Origin: an uncultured Actinomycetes bacterium | Lineage (GTDB): Bacteria; Actinomycetota; Thermoleophilia; Solirubrobacterales; Thermoleophilaceae | Length of the DNA: 6,118 nt | Reading direction: 5' to 3' | NCBI GenBank assembly: GCA_946481495.1 | Contig: CAMLNW010000174.1 | Coordinates: forward strand, 1-6,118 | In this document: positions 1 through 4,999 of the stretch, in pieces | Numbering within the stretch: the first letter of the stretch is position 1 | Layout: each line of letters begins with the position of its first letter | Program-made: the position numbers and the translations under genes | The notes under the pieces: generated by a model | The model's database searches: none | What the model saw: only the letters and a program-made list of their open reading frames with translations | Told to the model about the DNA's origin: nothing

Positions 1-795
1 GACGAACAGCAGCGCGACCGACAGCACCAGCAGGAAGATCGACACGGCGGCGGCGCTGGTCGGCGCGTCGCTCTCGATCCGCCCGAAGATGTAGACCGAC
101 GCGACCTGGGTCTTGAACGGGATGTTGCCCGTGATCAGGACGAGCGAGCCGTACTCGCCGAGCGCGCGGGCGAACGCCAGCGCGCAGCCGGCGACGATCG
201 CCGGCGTCAGGTTCGGCAGCAGCACGCTGCGGAAGATCCTCCGCCGCGACGCGCCGAGCGACGCGGCCGCCTCCTCCATCTCGCGGTCGACCTCGATCAG
301 CACCGGCTGCACGGCGCGCACGACGAACGGCAGCGTCACGAACAGCAGCGCCAGCACGATCGCCGCCTTGGTGTAGGCGAGGTTGGCGCCGATCGGGCTG
401 TTCGGCCCGTAGAGCGCGAGCAGCGTCAGGCCGGCGACGATCGTCGGCAGCGCGAACGGCAGGTCGATCAGCGAGTTGACGATCCCCTTGCCGCGGAAGT
501 CGTCGCGCACAAGCACCCAGGCGATCAGCGTTCCCATCGTCGCGTTGACCGCGACGATGATCAGCGACGAGATCAGCGTCAGGCGGATCGCAGCGATCGA
601 CTCCGGCTCGGTGATCGCCTCCCAGAACTCGCCGAGGCCGTCCTGGAGCGAGTGCTCGAGGACGGCCGCCAGCGGGATCAGGACGATGACGGTGAGCCAT
701 AGCGTCACCACGCCCCTGGAAAGCAGCTCGCCGCCGAAGGGCGAGCGGATGCTCACCCTCGGCGGCGGGGCTACCGTCGCGTCGTTGGCTGCCAT
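1..795 (-). CDS. cysT: Sulfate/thiosulfate ABC transporter permease CysT (CysU), 3' end cut by window edge
   Basis: One of the two membrane subunits of the sulfate/thiosulfate importer, which passes substrate from the binding lipoprotein into the cytoplasm. Reading from ATG 793-795 gives 265 uninterrupted codons to the left edge, so the last residues are outside. Hydrophobic segments lie at about residues 30-48, 72-95, 108-129, 143-160, 197-222 and 247-265. The EAA loop that docks on the ATPase is clear at residues 174-194 (EEAAASLGAS, then a Leu-Pro at 193-194). It is followed by the family-typical ALGEYGSLVLITGNIPFKTQ (211-230), which separates CysT/CysW-like permeases from other ABC permeases. 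The start lies 21 nt after the stop of the binding-protein gene, with a GAGG at 803-806 seven nt upstream, so the two are almost surely co-transcribed. CysT rather than CysW is chosen from the position directly after the binding protein and the NIPFKTQ motif. The close relative ModB (molybdate) is less likely given the Sbp neighbour. Confidence 0.93.
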   Translation of the reverse strand, partial: MAANDATVAPPPRVSIRSPFGGELLSRGVVTLWLTVIVLIPLAAVLEHSLQDGLGEFWEAITEPESIAAIRLTLISSLIIVAVNATMGTLIAWVLVRDDFRGKGIVNSLIDLPFALPTIVAGLTLLALYGPNSPIGANLAYTKAAIVLALLFVTLPFVVRAVQPVLIEVDREMEEAAASLGASRRRIFRSVLLPNLTPAIVAGCALAFARALGEYGSLVLITGNIPFKTQVASVYIFGRIESDAPTSAAAVSIFLLVLSVALLFV

Positions 796-816
796 ACGGC
801 GGCCTCGCCCCCAGCC

Positions 817-1833
817 CTACTCGGTCGGGTTCCCCAGCTCGCGCTGGATCTCGAAGATCGACCCGTTCTCCTCGTCGAAGAAGTCGGTCTCGACCTTGTC
901 CCAGCCGCCGAACTTCTCGATCGTGAACAGCGCGCTCGGCTCCGGGAACTTGTCGCGGTTGGACTCGAGCACCGACTTCACGACCGGCCGGTAGCCGCGG
1001 TCGGCGAACAGCTGCTGCGCGGCGTCGGTGCGCGTGTAGTCGACGAACTTCTGCGCGGCGTCGGAGCTGTCGGTCGTCGCCGCGATCGGGTTCTCGATCA
1101 GGATCGTCTCGTCGGGGATCACGTACTCGAGCTCGATGTCCTCGTCCTTGGCCTGGATCGCCTCGTTCTCGTAGCCGATCAGTACGTCGCCCTTGCCACC
1201 GGCGAAGGTCTGCAGCGAATCGCGCGCGCTGTCGTCCTGGACGGAGGTGTTGGCGAGCACCTGCTTGACGAAGTCGAGCGCCTCCTGCTCGGACTTGCCC
1301 TGCTCGATCTGCGAGCCGTAGGCGGCCATGATGTTCCACTTCGCGCCACCCGAGGTCGCGGGGTTCGGGGTGATGATGTCGACGTCGTCGCGGACGAGGT
1401 CGTTCCAGCCCTTGATGTTCTTCGGGTTGCCGGGGCGCACCGAGAGCACGACGACCGAGTCAGTGACCATGCCCTTGTACTCGTCGGAGTTCCAGTCCTC
1501 AGCGACGAGTCCGGCGTCGACCGTCTTGGTCATATCCGGCTGCAGCGAGAAAGCGACGACGTCGGCCGGCAGGCCACCCTCGACCGCGCGCCGCTGGTCG
1601 CCGGATGCGCCGAACGAGGTCGAGAACTCGACGCCCTCGCCGTCCGTCGTCTTCTGGAAGCCGGGGATCACCGCGTCCTCGTAGGCCTGCTGCGGCGTCG
1701 AGTAGGCGACCAGCGCGATCTTGCCGCCGCTGCCGTCGCTACCGCTGCTGTCGTCCGAGCCGCAACCGGCGACGACCAGAGCGCTGAGCGCGAGCAGCCC
1801 CACGATGAGGCTCGTGATGCGAATCCTTGTCAT
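817..1833 (-). CDS. sbp: Sulfate-binding lipoprotein of the sulfate ABC importer (Sbp/CysP family)
   Basis: The extracytoplasmic, membrane-anchored receptor that captures sulfate (possibly thiosulfate) and delivers it to CysT/CysW. It has 338 residues, a normal length. The N-terminus is a lipoprotein signal: basic MTRIR, a hydrophobic stretch 7-20, and lipobox VAGC with the acylated Cys at 24, followed by a Ser/Gly/Asp linker to about residue 37. Family landmarks are YSTPQQAYEDAVIPGFQK (44-61), GASGDQRRAVEGGLPADVVAF (75-95), NPATSGGAKWN (157-167, the anion-binding loop typical of Sbp), GDVLIGYENEA (215-225), FADRGYRPV (276-284) and FGGWDKV (308-314). The start is ATG 1831-1833, with AAGGGG at 1836-1841 only a few nt upstream. 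It is the first gene of a minus-strand operon with cysT 21 nt downstream. Sulfate and thiosulfate specificity cannot be told apart by eye. Confidence 0.94.
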   Translation of the reverse strand: MTRIRITSLIVGLLALSALVVAGCGSDDSSGSDGSGGKIALVAYSTPQQAYEDAVIPGFQKTTDGEGVEFSTSFGASGDQRRAVEGGLPADVVAFSLQPDMTKTVDAGLVAEDWNSDEYKGMVTDSVVVLSVRPGNPKNIKGWNDLVRDDVDIITPNPATSGGAKWNIMAAYGSQIEQGKSEQEALDFVKQVLANTSVQDDSARDSLQTFAGGKGDVLIGYENEAIQAKDEDIELEYVIPDETILIENPIAATTDSSDAAQKFVDYTRTDAAQQLFADRGYRPVVKSVLESNRDKFPEPSALFTIEKFGGWDKVETDFFDEENGSIFEIQRELGNPTE

Positions 1834-1877
1834 AACCCCTTATTCCCAGTCAAATTTGTGGACTTTCGAGACGAGGA

Positions 1878-1907
1878 AGGCTAGCAAGTCGGTGGAGAAA
1901 GTTCCAA
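1878..1907 (-). promoter_or_regulatory. Possible promoter of the sulfate operon
   Basis: Read on the minus strand, TTGGAA (1902-1907) is followed after 18 nt by TAGCCT (1878-1883). These are a fair -35 and an acceptable actinobacterial -10 (TANNNT). The expected transcription start is near 1871, giving a leader of about 38 nt before the sbp start. An imperfect inverted repeat, GGACTTTC (1860-1867) and GAAAGTTCC (1897-1905), brackets the -10 and could be a regulator site. This was read by eye from the only non-coding gap before sbp (1834-1938) and has no independent support. Confidence 0.35.
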
Positions 1908-1938
1908 TAGCTGGGCACACGGGTGCTACGGCGCGCGG

Positions 1939-2169
1939 TCAGCTTTCGATGTCCCACGGCCCCATCGAAGCATCGACCAGCTCGTCGTCGGTCAAATGGA
2001 GCAGGACGCTGCCCCTCAGATCACGAATTTCCGAGTCCGGGGCCTCGAGCCGAGCGATGACTTGACCCCGCTTGGTGATCTCCAGCGGTCGCCCCGTCTC
2101 AGCGACCTCGTCGAGAAGCTCAAGGCAATGTGCTCTGAGTTGTCTAGCGGTGACCCTCTTTGGAGGCAT
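1939..2169 (-). CDS. Phd/YefM-family antitoxin (orphan; no toxin gene adjacent)
   Basis: Small DNA-binding antitoxin of 76 residues. In this family the N-terminal fold dimerises and binds the operator, and the C-terminal tail wraps and neutralises a toxin such as Doc, YoeB or a PIN RNase. Seen here: MPPKRVTARQLRAHCLELLDEV (1-22), then TGRPLEITKRGQVIARLEAP (25-44), the classic Phd/YefM core. A tail with LRGSVLLHL (51-59) and a PWD near the end (71-73) follows, typical of actinobacterial members. An upstream ATG at 2191-2193 would add eight residues, but these do not look like the family and lie inside the palindrome. ATG 2167-2169 gives the usual MPxxRVTA start. Only a short AGGA sits just before it, so the message may be nearly leaderless. 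Toxins usually follow in the same direction, yet the next 105 nt to sbp hold none. It may be a lone regulator or a remnant. The family call is confident; the function is not. Confidence 0.87.
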   Translation of the reverse strand: MPPKRVTARQLRAHCLELLDEVAETGRPLEITKRGQVIARLEAPDSEIRDLRGSVLLHLTDDELVDASMGPWDIES

Positions 2170-2179
2170 GGTCCTAGTA

Positions 2180-2206
2180 CCGTATAGGGCCATACGGCCC
2201 TATCGG
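2180..2206. promoter_or_regulatory. Nested palindromes, candidate autoregulatory operator between divergent genes
   Basis: Two overlapping perfect inverted repeats share this stretch. One has arms CCGTAT (2180-2185) and ATACGG (2192-2197) around AGGGCC. The other has arms ATAGGGCC (2184-2191) and GGCCCTAT (2196-2203) around ATAC. Flanking CCG (2180-2182) and CGG (2204-2206) extend the symmetry with one bulged base. The element lies 11 nt before the antitoxin start and 34 nt before the divergent kinase start. Read on the minus strand, TACGGT (2178-2183) could be a -10, putting the larger palindrome in the spacer. Phd/YefM proteins bind palindromes in their own promoters, so this is the natural operator candidate. 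That link is inference. Confidence 0.5.
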
Positions 2207-2225
2207 ATGTCCGGGGCGCACCTCT

Positions 2226-2231
2226 GGGAGG
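2226..2231 (+). promoter_or_regulatory. Ribosome binding site that decides the kinase start
   Basis: GGGAGG ends one base before ATG 2232 and nine bases before ATG 2241. Only the second spacing is usable, so the protein should start MGAEEIVE and the upstream in-frame ATG is not used. Confidence 0.65.
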
Positions 2232-2240
2232 ATGCGCACC

Positions 2241-3314
2241 ATGGGAGCCGAGGAGATCGTGGAGACTGCAGAGCAGGCGGCCGCGCTGGAGCTGGCGCCG
2301 CTGCTGGTGCGCGAGCCGCTGGCCGAGTTCCTCGACGGCGCTGGGCTCGGCGCAGGCCCGATCGAGGCCGAGCGCGTCGGCGACGGCCATTCGAACGTCA
2401 CCTACCTCGTGCGCCGCGGCGACGACCGGTTCGTCCTGCGCCGCCCGCCCCGGCCGCCGCTACCACCCTCGGCCCACGACGTCCTGCGCGAGGCGCGCCT
2501 GCTGACGGCACTCGCCGGCACCGCGGCGCGCGTGCCGCGCGTGCTCGCGGTCTGCGACGACGAGTCGGTGCTCGGGGTGCCGTTCTACGTGATGGAGGAG
2601 GTGCGCGGGACCGTCATCACCGGCGAGATCCCGCCGGCGCTCGACACGCCGGAGCAGCGGGCGCAGATCGGCGAGGAGCTGATCGACGCGCTCGTCGAGA
2701 TCCACGCCGTCGACTGGCAGGCCGCCGGGCTCGAGGGCTTCGGCAAGCCGAGCGGCTATCTCGAGCGCCAGCTGCGGCGCTTCACCGGCCTGTGGGAGCA
2801 CAACAAGACGCGCGAGCTGCCGATCGTCGCCGAGGTCGGCGACTGGCTGGCGGCGAACCTGCCCGAGTCGCCGCCGGCGACGATCGTCCACGGCGACTAC
2901 CGGCTCGGCAACGTGATGGTCGCCGACGATCCGCCCGCCCGCGTCGTCTCGGTCTTCGACTGGGAGCTCGCGACGATCGGCGACCCGCTCGCCGACCTCG
3001 GCTACATGACCGTCACCTGGGTCGCGCCCGACGATCCCGACGACACCATGTTCAGCTCGCTCTCAGGCGTCACCCGCCAGCAGGGCTTCCCCTCGCGCGA
3101 GCAGCTGATCGCCCGCTACGAGCAGCGCTCAGGCCGCTCGATGCACGCCCTCCACTGGTACCAAGCCCTCGCCCTCTGGAAGGCCGCCGTCTTCATGGAG
3201 GGCAACTACGAGCGCTTCATCGCCGGCAACAGCGACGACTCCTTCATGGCCTTCTTCGACGAAGGCGTTCCCGTCCTCGCCGAGAAGGCCCACGAGATCG
3301 CCCTCGCCGGCTAG
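2241..3314 (+). CDS. APH-family phosphotransferase, ACAD10/ACAD11 kinase-domain type
   Basis: Predicted cytoplasmic ATP-dependent small-molecule kinase of 357 residues with the aminoglycoside-phosphotransferase/choline-kinase fold. Visible elements in order: nucleotide loop VGDGHSN (46-52); the strand FVLRRPP (64-70), where the usual Lys is probably replaced by Arg 67/68; a helix-C Glu at 84; the hinge FYVMEEV (115-121); catalytic loop HGDYRLGNVM (217-226) with Asp219 and Asn224; and metal-binding DWE (240-242) followed by GDPLADLG. The PPxxxLPPSAHDVLRE and GVPFYVMEE wording matches the kinase domain of ACAD10/ACAD11 and bacterial homologues, not drug-resistance enzymes. In this group, kinases such as LvaA act on 4-hydroxyacyl-CoA; the substrate here is unknown. 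The start is ATG 2241 because GGGAGG (2226-2231) lies nine nt upstream. ATG 2232 directly abuts that motif and cannot use it. It is divergent from the antitoxin gene. Confidence 0.9.
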   Translation: MGAEEIVETAEQAAALELAPLLVREPLAEFLDGAGLGAGPIEAERVGDGHSNVTYLVRRGDDRFVLRRPPRPPLPPSAHDVLREARLLTALAGTAARVPRVLAVCDDESVLGVPFYVMEEVRGTVITGEIPPALDTPEQRAQIGEELIDALVEIHAVDWQAAGLEGFGKPSGYLERQLRRFTGLWEHNKTRELPIVAEVGDWLAANLPESPPATIVHGDYRLGNVMVADDPPARVVSVFDWELATIGDPLADLGYMTVTWVAPDDPDDTMFSSLSGVTRQQGFPSREQLIARYEQRSGRSMHALHWYQALALWKAAVFMEGNYERFIAGNSDDSFMAFFDEGVPVLAEKAHEIALAG

Positions 3315-3332
3315 CGACCTTCCTGCTAGCCG
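3308..3332. terminator. Stem-loop spanning two convergent stop codons
   Basis: A perfect 8-bp inverted repeat, CGGCTAGC (3308-3315) and GCTAGCCG (3325-3332), with a 9-nt loop. The left arm contains the TAG of the kinase gene (3312-3314). The right arm contains, on the other strand, the TAG (3326-3328) that ends the minus-strand relic. There is no T-run on either side, but high-GC actinobacterial terminators often lack one. The element could serve transcripts from both directions. Function is inferred from the symmetry and position. Confidence 0.45.
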
Positions 3333-3568
3333 CGTAGGTGACGTAGCCGCTCGATATGACGCCGCGCGGCCGCGAGGTTGGGGGTGCCCCTCTCGCCGAT
3401 GACTTTGCGAGTAAGCCTGGCCGCCTCGGAGCGCTGCACTCCATACTCCTCCACCACGCGATCAAGCAGCTCATACGGCAGCAGTTGCTCGCCTAGCAGC
3501 TCAAAAGATCCTGTCTTCAATATTCACGTCGCACATCCCCGCATAGCATATCGTCTAGGCTCGCTCAT
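3326..3568 (-). pseudogene. Small gene interrupted by a premature TGA, family unrecognised
   Basis: From ATG 3566-3568 the minus strand reads MSEPRRYAMRGCAT, then a TGA at 3524-3526. It then continues in the same frame for 65 codons, containing FELLGEQLLPYELL, VVEEYGVQRSEAARLTRKV and ERGTPNLAAARRHIERL, to TAG 3326-3328. With one sense codon in place of the TGA (CGA would suffice) it would be an intact 80-residue, mostly helical, charged protein. The ATG has a very good Shine-Dalgarno, AAGGTGGAG (3573-3581), four nt away. It also overlaps the stop of the upstream fragment as ATGA, so it looks like the second gene of a coupled pair. Third positions of the long part are roughly three-quarters G/C, lower than the neighbours but coding-like. 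A shorter real gene from TTG 3518-3520 is possible but has no ribosome binding site. I do not recognise the family. Confidence 0.42.
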
Positions 3569-3684
3569 CGCTCTCCACCTTCCGCATAGGTCGCTTTGCG
3601 CAAAGCCTCCACCTCGCCGTCGAGCCGCTCCAATGTGGATCGCACCTCCAGATCGCCGACCGGTCTCTCGATCAGGAAGACTCC
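3565..3684 (-). pseudogene. 3' fragment of a small gene coupled to the interrupted gene, 5' end lost
   Basis: The minus strand reads FLIERPVGDLEVRSTLERLDGEVEALRKATYAEGGER and stops at TGA 3565-3567, sharing ATGA with the next start. The composition is that of a real soluble helical protein, probably a short amphipathic or coiled helix at TLERLDGEVEALRKA. The plus-strand reading of the same bases is Ser/Pro/Arg-rich and looks like a shadow. No convincing start with a ribosome binding site is present, and further upstream the frame runs into the HAD gene, where it turns into low-complexity shadow sequence. So the 5' end seems to have been replaced when the HAD gene came next to it. The upstream boundary given is approximate. 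ATGA coupling of two very small genes is common in toxin-antitoxin pairs, but nothing in the sequence identifies it as one. Confidence 0.32.
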
Positions 3685-3707
3685 CGCAACGCGAGGGATG
3701 CATCCGA

Positions 3708-4337
3708 GTGACGGGAGAGCAACAGAAGATCCGCGGCCTGCTGGTCGACTTCGGAGGGGTGCTGACGACCAACGTCTTCCAGTCGTTCCGGGCGTTCTGC
3801 GAGGCGGAGGGGCTGGCACCGGATGCGTTCGCCGAACTGCTGCGATCGAGCCCCGAGACGCGGGCGGAGCTGCGCAAGCTGGAGACGGCCCAGATCGGCG
3901 CCGACGAGTTCGGCGCGCACCTGGCGCCGCTGCTCGGCGTGGCAGACGCCGAGGGTCTGATGGACCGGATCTTTGCCGGCATCGGCCCGGAGCCGGCGAT
4001 GGTCGAGGCGGTTCGCCGTGCCCGGCGGTCCGGGATCCGCACCGGCCTGATCTCCAACTCGGTCGGCGCCGACATCTACGACCGCGCCGCCCTCGACGAG
4101 CTGTTCGACGCGATCGTCATCTCCGGCGAGGTCGGTCTGCACAAGCCGCAGGCGGAGATCTACCTGCTCGCCGCCGAGCGGACCGGGGTCACGCCGGCGG
4201 AGTGCGTCTTCGTCGACGACCTACGTGAGAATTGCGCCGGCGCGGAGGCCGTCGGGATGACGGCCGTCCTCCACCGCGGCCCCGAGCGCACGCTGCCCGA
4301 GCTCGAGCGGCTGCTGGCTCTCCCCGGCCTGGCTTAG
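3708..4337 (+). CDS. HAD-superfamily subfamily I hydrolase (phosphatase-like), related to the ACAD10 HAD domain
   Basis: Predicted cytoplasmic hydrolase of 209 residues with all four HAD motifs. Motif I is DFGGVLT (14-20) with nucleophile Asp14, motif II LISNS (114-118, Ser116), motif III GLHKPQ (143-148, Lys146) and motif IV FVDD (168-171, Asp170/171). Residues between about 22 and 90 form the helical cap usual in subfamily I. The second Asp of motif I is Gly16. This also occurs in active HAD phosphatases of the DxGxV type (for example YihX) and in ACAD10, so inactivity should not be assumed. The start is GTG 3708 with GAGGGA (3693-3698) nine nt upstream; reading further upstream gives shadow sequence. 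Its stop shares TTAG (4334-4337) with the convergent lipoprotein gene. It lies on the same strand as the APH kinase, and together they match two domains of ACAD10. The substrate is unknown; annotation as a haloacid dehalogenase or epoxide hydrolase would be unsupported. Confidence 0.88.
   Translation: MTGEQQKIRGLLVDFGGVLTTNVFQSFRAFCEAEGLAPDAFAELLRSSPETRAELRKLETAQIGADEFGAHLAPLLGVADAEGLMDRIFAGIGPEPAMVEAVRRARRSGIRTGLISNSVGADIYDRAALDELFDAIVISGEVGLHKPQAEIYLLAAERTGVTPAECVFVDDLRENCAGAEAVGMTAVLHRGPERTLPELERLLALPGLA
4334..4337. other. Overlapping stop codons of convergent genes
   Basis: The four bases TTAG hold TAG (4335-4337, plus strand, hydrolase) and TAA (4334-4336 read on the minus strand, lipoprotein). 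The two genes therefore meet tail to tail with no intergenic space. Any terminator must lie inside the opposing coding sequence, and transcripts are expected to overlap as antisense. Confidence 0.9.
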
Positions 4338-4933
4338 CCGCAGCTGGGCAGGTCGTACTCGCCGCTGCAGGCCGTCTTGTCCTGCCAGCGCTGCTGGAAC
4401 TTCTCTTGGAACTCCTTGACGGCCTCGGTGCCGGCCTTGCCGCCGCCCGCCTCCTTCGAGACCTGCTCGGCGATCCGCTCGGAGAGGACCTGCAAACGCA
4501 GCTGAGCCAGGATGTCCGCGACCCTCTGGCCGCCGAGGAAGCGGCGCAGCGCCTGCTTGGTCTTGAACTGCCGCCGCGCCGTCGCGTTCCAGGTGCGCCG
4601 CACCTCCGCGTTCGAAACCTCGATCCCGCGCTCGGCGGCCTCTTGCTCGATCGCCTCACGCTGCAGCAGCTGCGAGAGCGCCTGCGCCGCGATCTGCTTG
4701 CGCTGCTCGGCGGTCGGAGCATTGGCGTTGGCCTGCCGCTGCTGCCGCGTCAGCATCGCGACCTGCCGATCGAGCTCCGCCTTGCGGACCTCCGTCTCGC
4801 CGACGACCGCAACCGCGCCCGCGGGGACGTCCGCGGCCTGCGGCTTGTCGCCGTCGTCGTCGCCACCACCGCAACCGATCGCCGTGACCGCAAGCAGCGC
4901 GGCGACCAGCGCCGCCACCCGATATCGCAACAT
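4334..4933 (-). CDS. Lipoprotein with SurA-N-like chaperone domain, no PPIase domain
   Basis: Predicted lipoprotein of 199 residues on the outer face of the membrane, probably a folding helper. The signal is MLRYR plus a hydrophobic stretch (6-19) and lipobox AIGC with Cys21, followed by a Gly/Asp linker. Residues 40-160 match the N-terminal domain of SurA/PrsA foldases: AVVGETEVRKAELDRQ (42-57), ALSQLLQREAIEQEAAERGIEVSNAEV (85-111), then helices with FKTKQALRRFLGG (123-135). Where PrsA carries a parvulin isomerase domain, this protein simply ends. Its tail FQEKFQQRWQDKTACSGEYDLPSC holds two cysteines (189, 198) that could form a disulfide. ATG 4931-4933 is chosen because GGTGA (4939-4943) is five nt upstream; in-frame ATGs at 4937 and 4985 are alternatives. 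It follows the regulator gene in the same direction after 66 nt and overlaps the hydrolase stop at its 3' end. The domain is confident, the biological client unknown. Confidence 0.85.
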   Translation of the reverse strand: MLRYRVAALVAALLAVTAIGCGGGDDDGDKPQAADVPAGAVAVVGETEVRKAELDRQVAMLTRQQRQANANAPTAEQRKQIAAQALSQLLQREAIEQEAAERGIEVSNAEVRRTWNATARRQFKTKQALRRFLGGQRVADILAQLRLQVLSERIAEQVSKEAGGGKAGTEAVKEFQEKFQQRWQDKTACSGEYDLPSCG

Positions 4934-4964
4934 GCCCATCACCCGGCGCTCATAGTACGGGACC

Positions 4965-4985
4965 GGCGGCACCCTTGGCGCCGCC
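4965..4985. terminator. Short GC-rich hairpin between regulator and lipoprotein genes
   Basis: GGCGGCACC (4965-4973) and GGCGCCGCC (4977-4985) pair across a 3-nt loop. In minus-strand RNA the single non-Watson-Crick position becomes a G-U wobble, giving a continuous 9-bp stem, so the structure favours the minus-strand transcript. It begins 15 nt after the regulator stop and ends about 31 nt before the lipoprotein start. There is no U-tract. It could terminate or attenuate read-through from the regulator gene. Just after it, TACTAT (4952-4957, minus strand) is a good -10-like hexamer for the lipoprotein gene, but no matching -35 is visible. Confidence 0.38.
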
Positions 4986-4999
4986 ATGGCTGGCGCTGC

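Larger units (their letters stand above)
3315..3707. other. Gap of 393 nt between kinase and hydrolase genes
   Basis: No intact plus-strand gene is present. Base composition is visibly less GC-rich than in the flanking genes, with AT-rich patches near 3500-3600. It contains the right part of the convergent stem-loop, the two minus-strand gene remains, and at its right end GAGGGA (3693-3698), the ribosome binding site of the hydrolase. The upstream extension of the hydrolase frame through this gap (Ser/Pro/Arg-rich) is not believed to be translated. No clear plus-strand -35/-10 pair was found, so the source of the hydrolase transcript is unresolved. Confidence 0.6.

Noticed and set aside
476..994. 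Plus-strand open frame opposite cysT and sbp
   Set aside because: Ser/Thr/Arg-rich antisense shadow with no motif. The minus strand encodes two clear transporter proteins here.
2170..2193. Longer antitoxin starting at ATG 2191-2193
   Set aside because: The eight extra residues do not fit the family, the start lies inside the palindrome, and MPPKRVTA at 2169 is the standard family start.
2241..3314. Aminoglycoside resistance gene
   Set aside because: The fold is APH, but the sequence style matches the ACAD10/ACAD11 kinase group and there is no resistance-gene context.
2072..3337. Long plus-strand open frame of 421 codons overlapping the kinase gene in another frame
   Set aside because: Its translation is dominated by Arg, Ala and Pro with no recognisable motif, the usual shadow of a high-GC gene. 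The overlapping frame from 2241 has complete kinase motifs.
3326..3690. A toxin gene for the orphan antitoxin
   Set aside because: The remains are over 1 kb away on the far side of the kinase, and neither fragment shows Doc, YoeB or PIN motifs. Only the ATGA coupling resembles a toxin-antitoxin pair.
3378..3707. N-terminal extension of the hydrolase by 110 codons
   Set aside because: The extension is Ser/Pro/Arg-rich, lies antisense to better coding-like sequence, and would skip the good ribosome binding site at 3693-3698 that serves GTG 3708.
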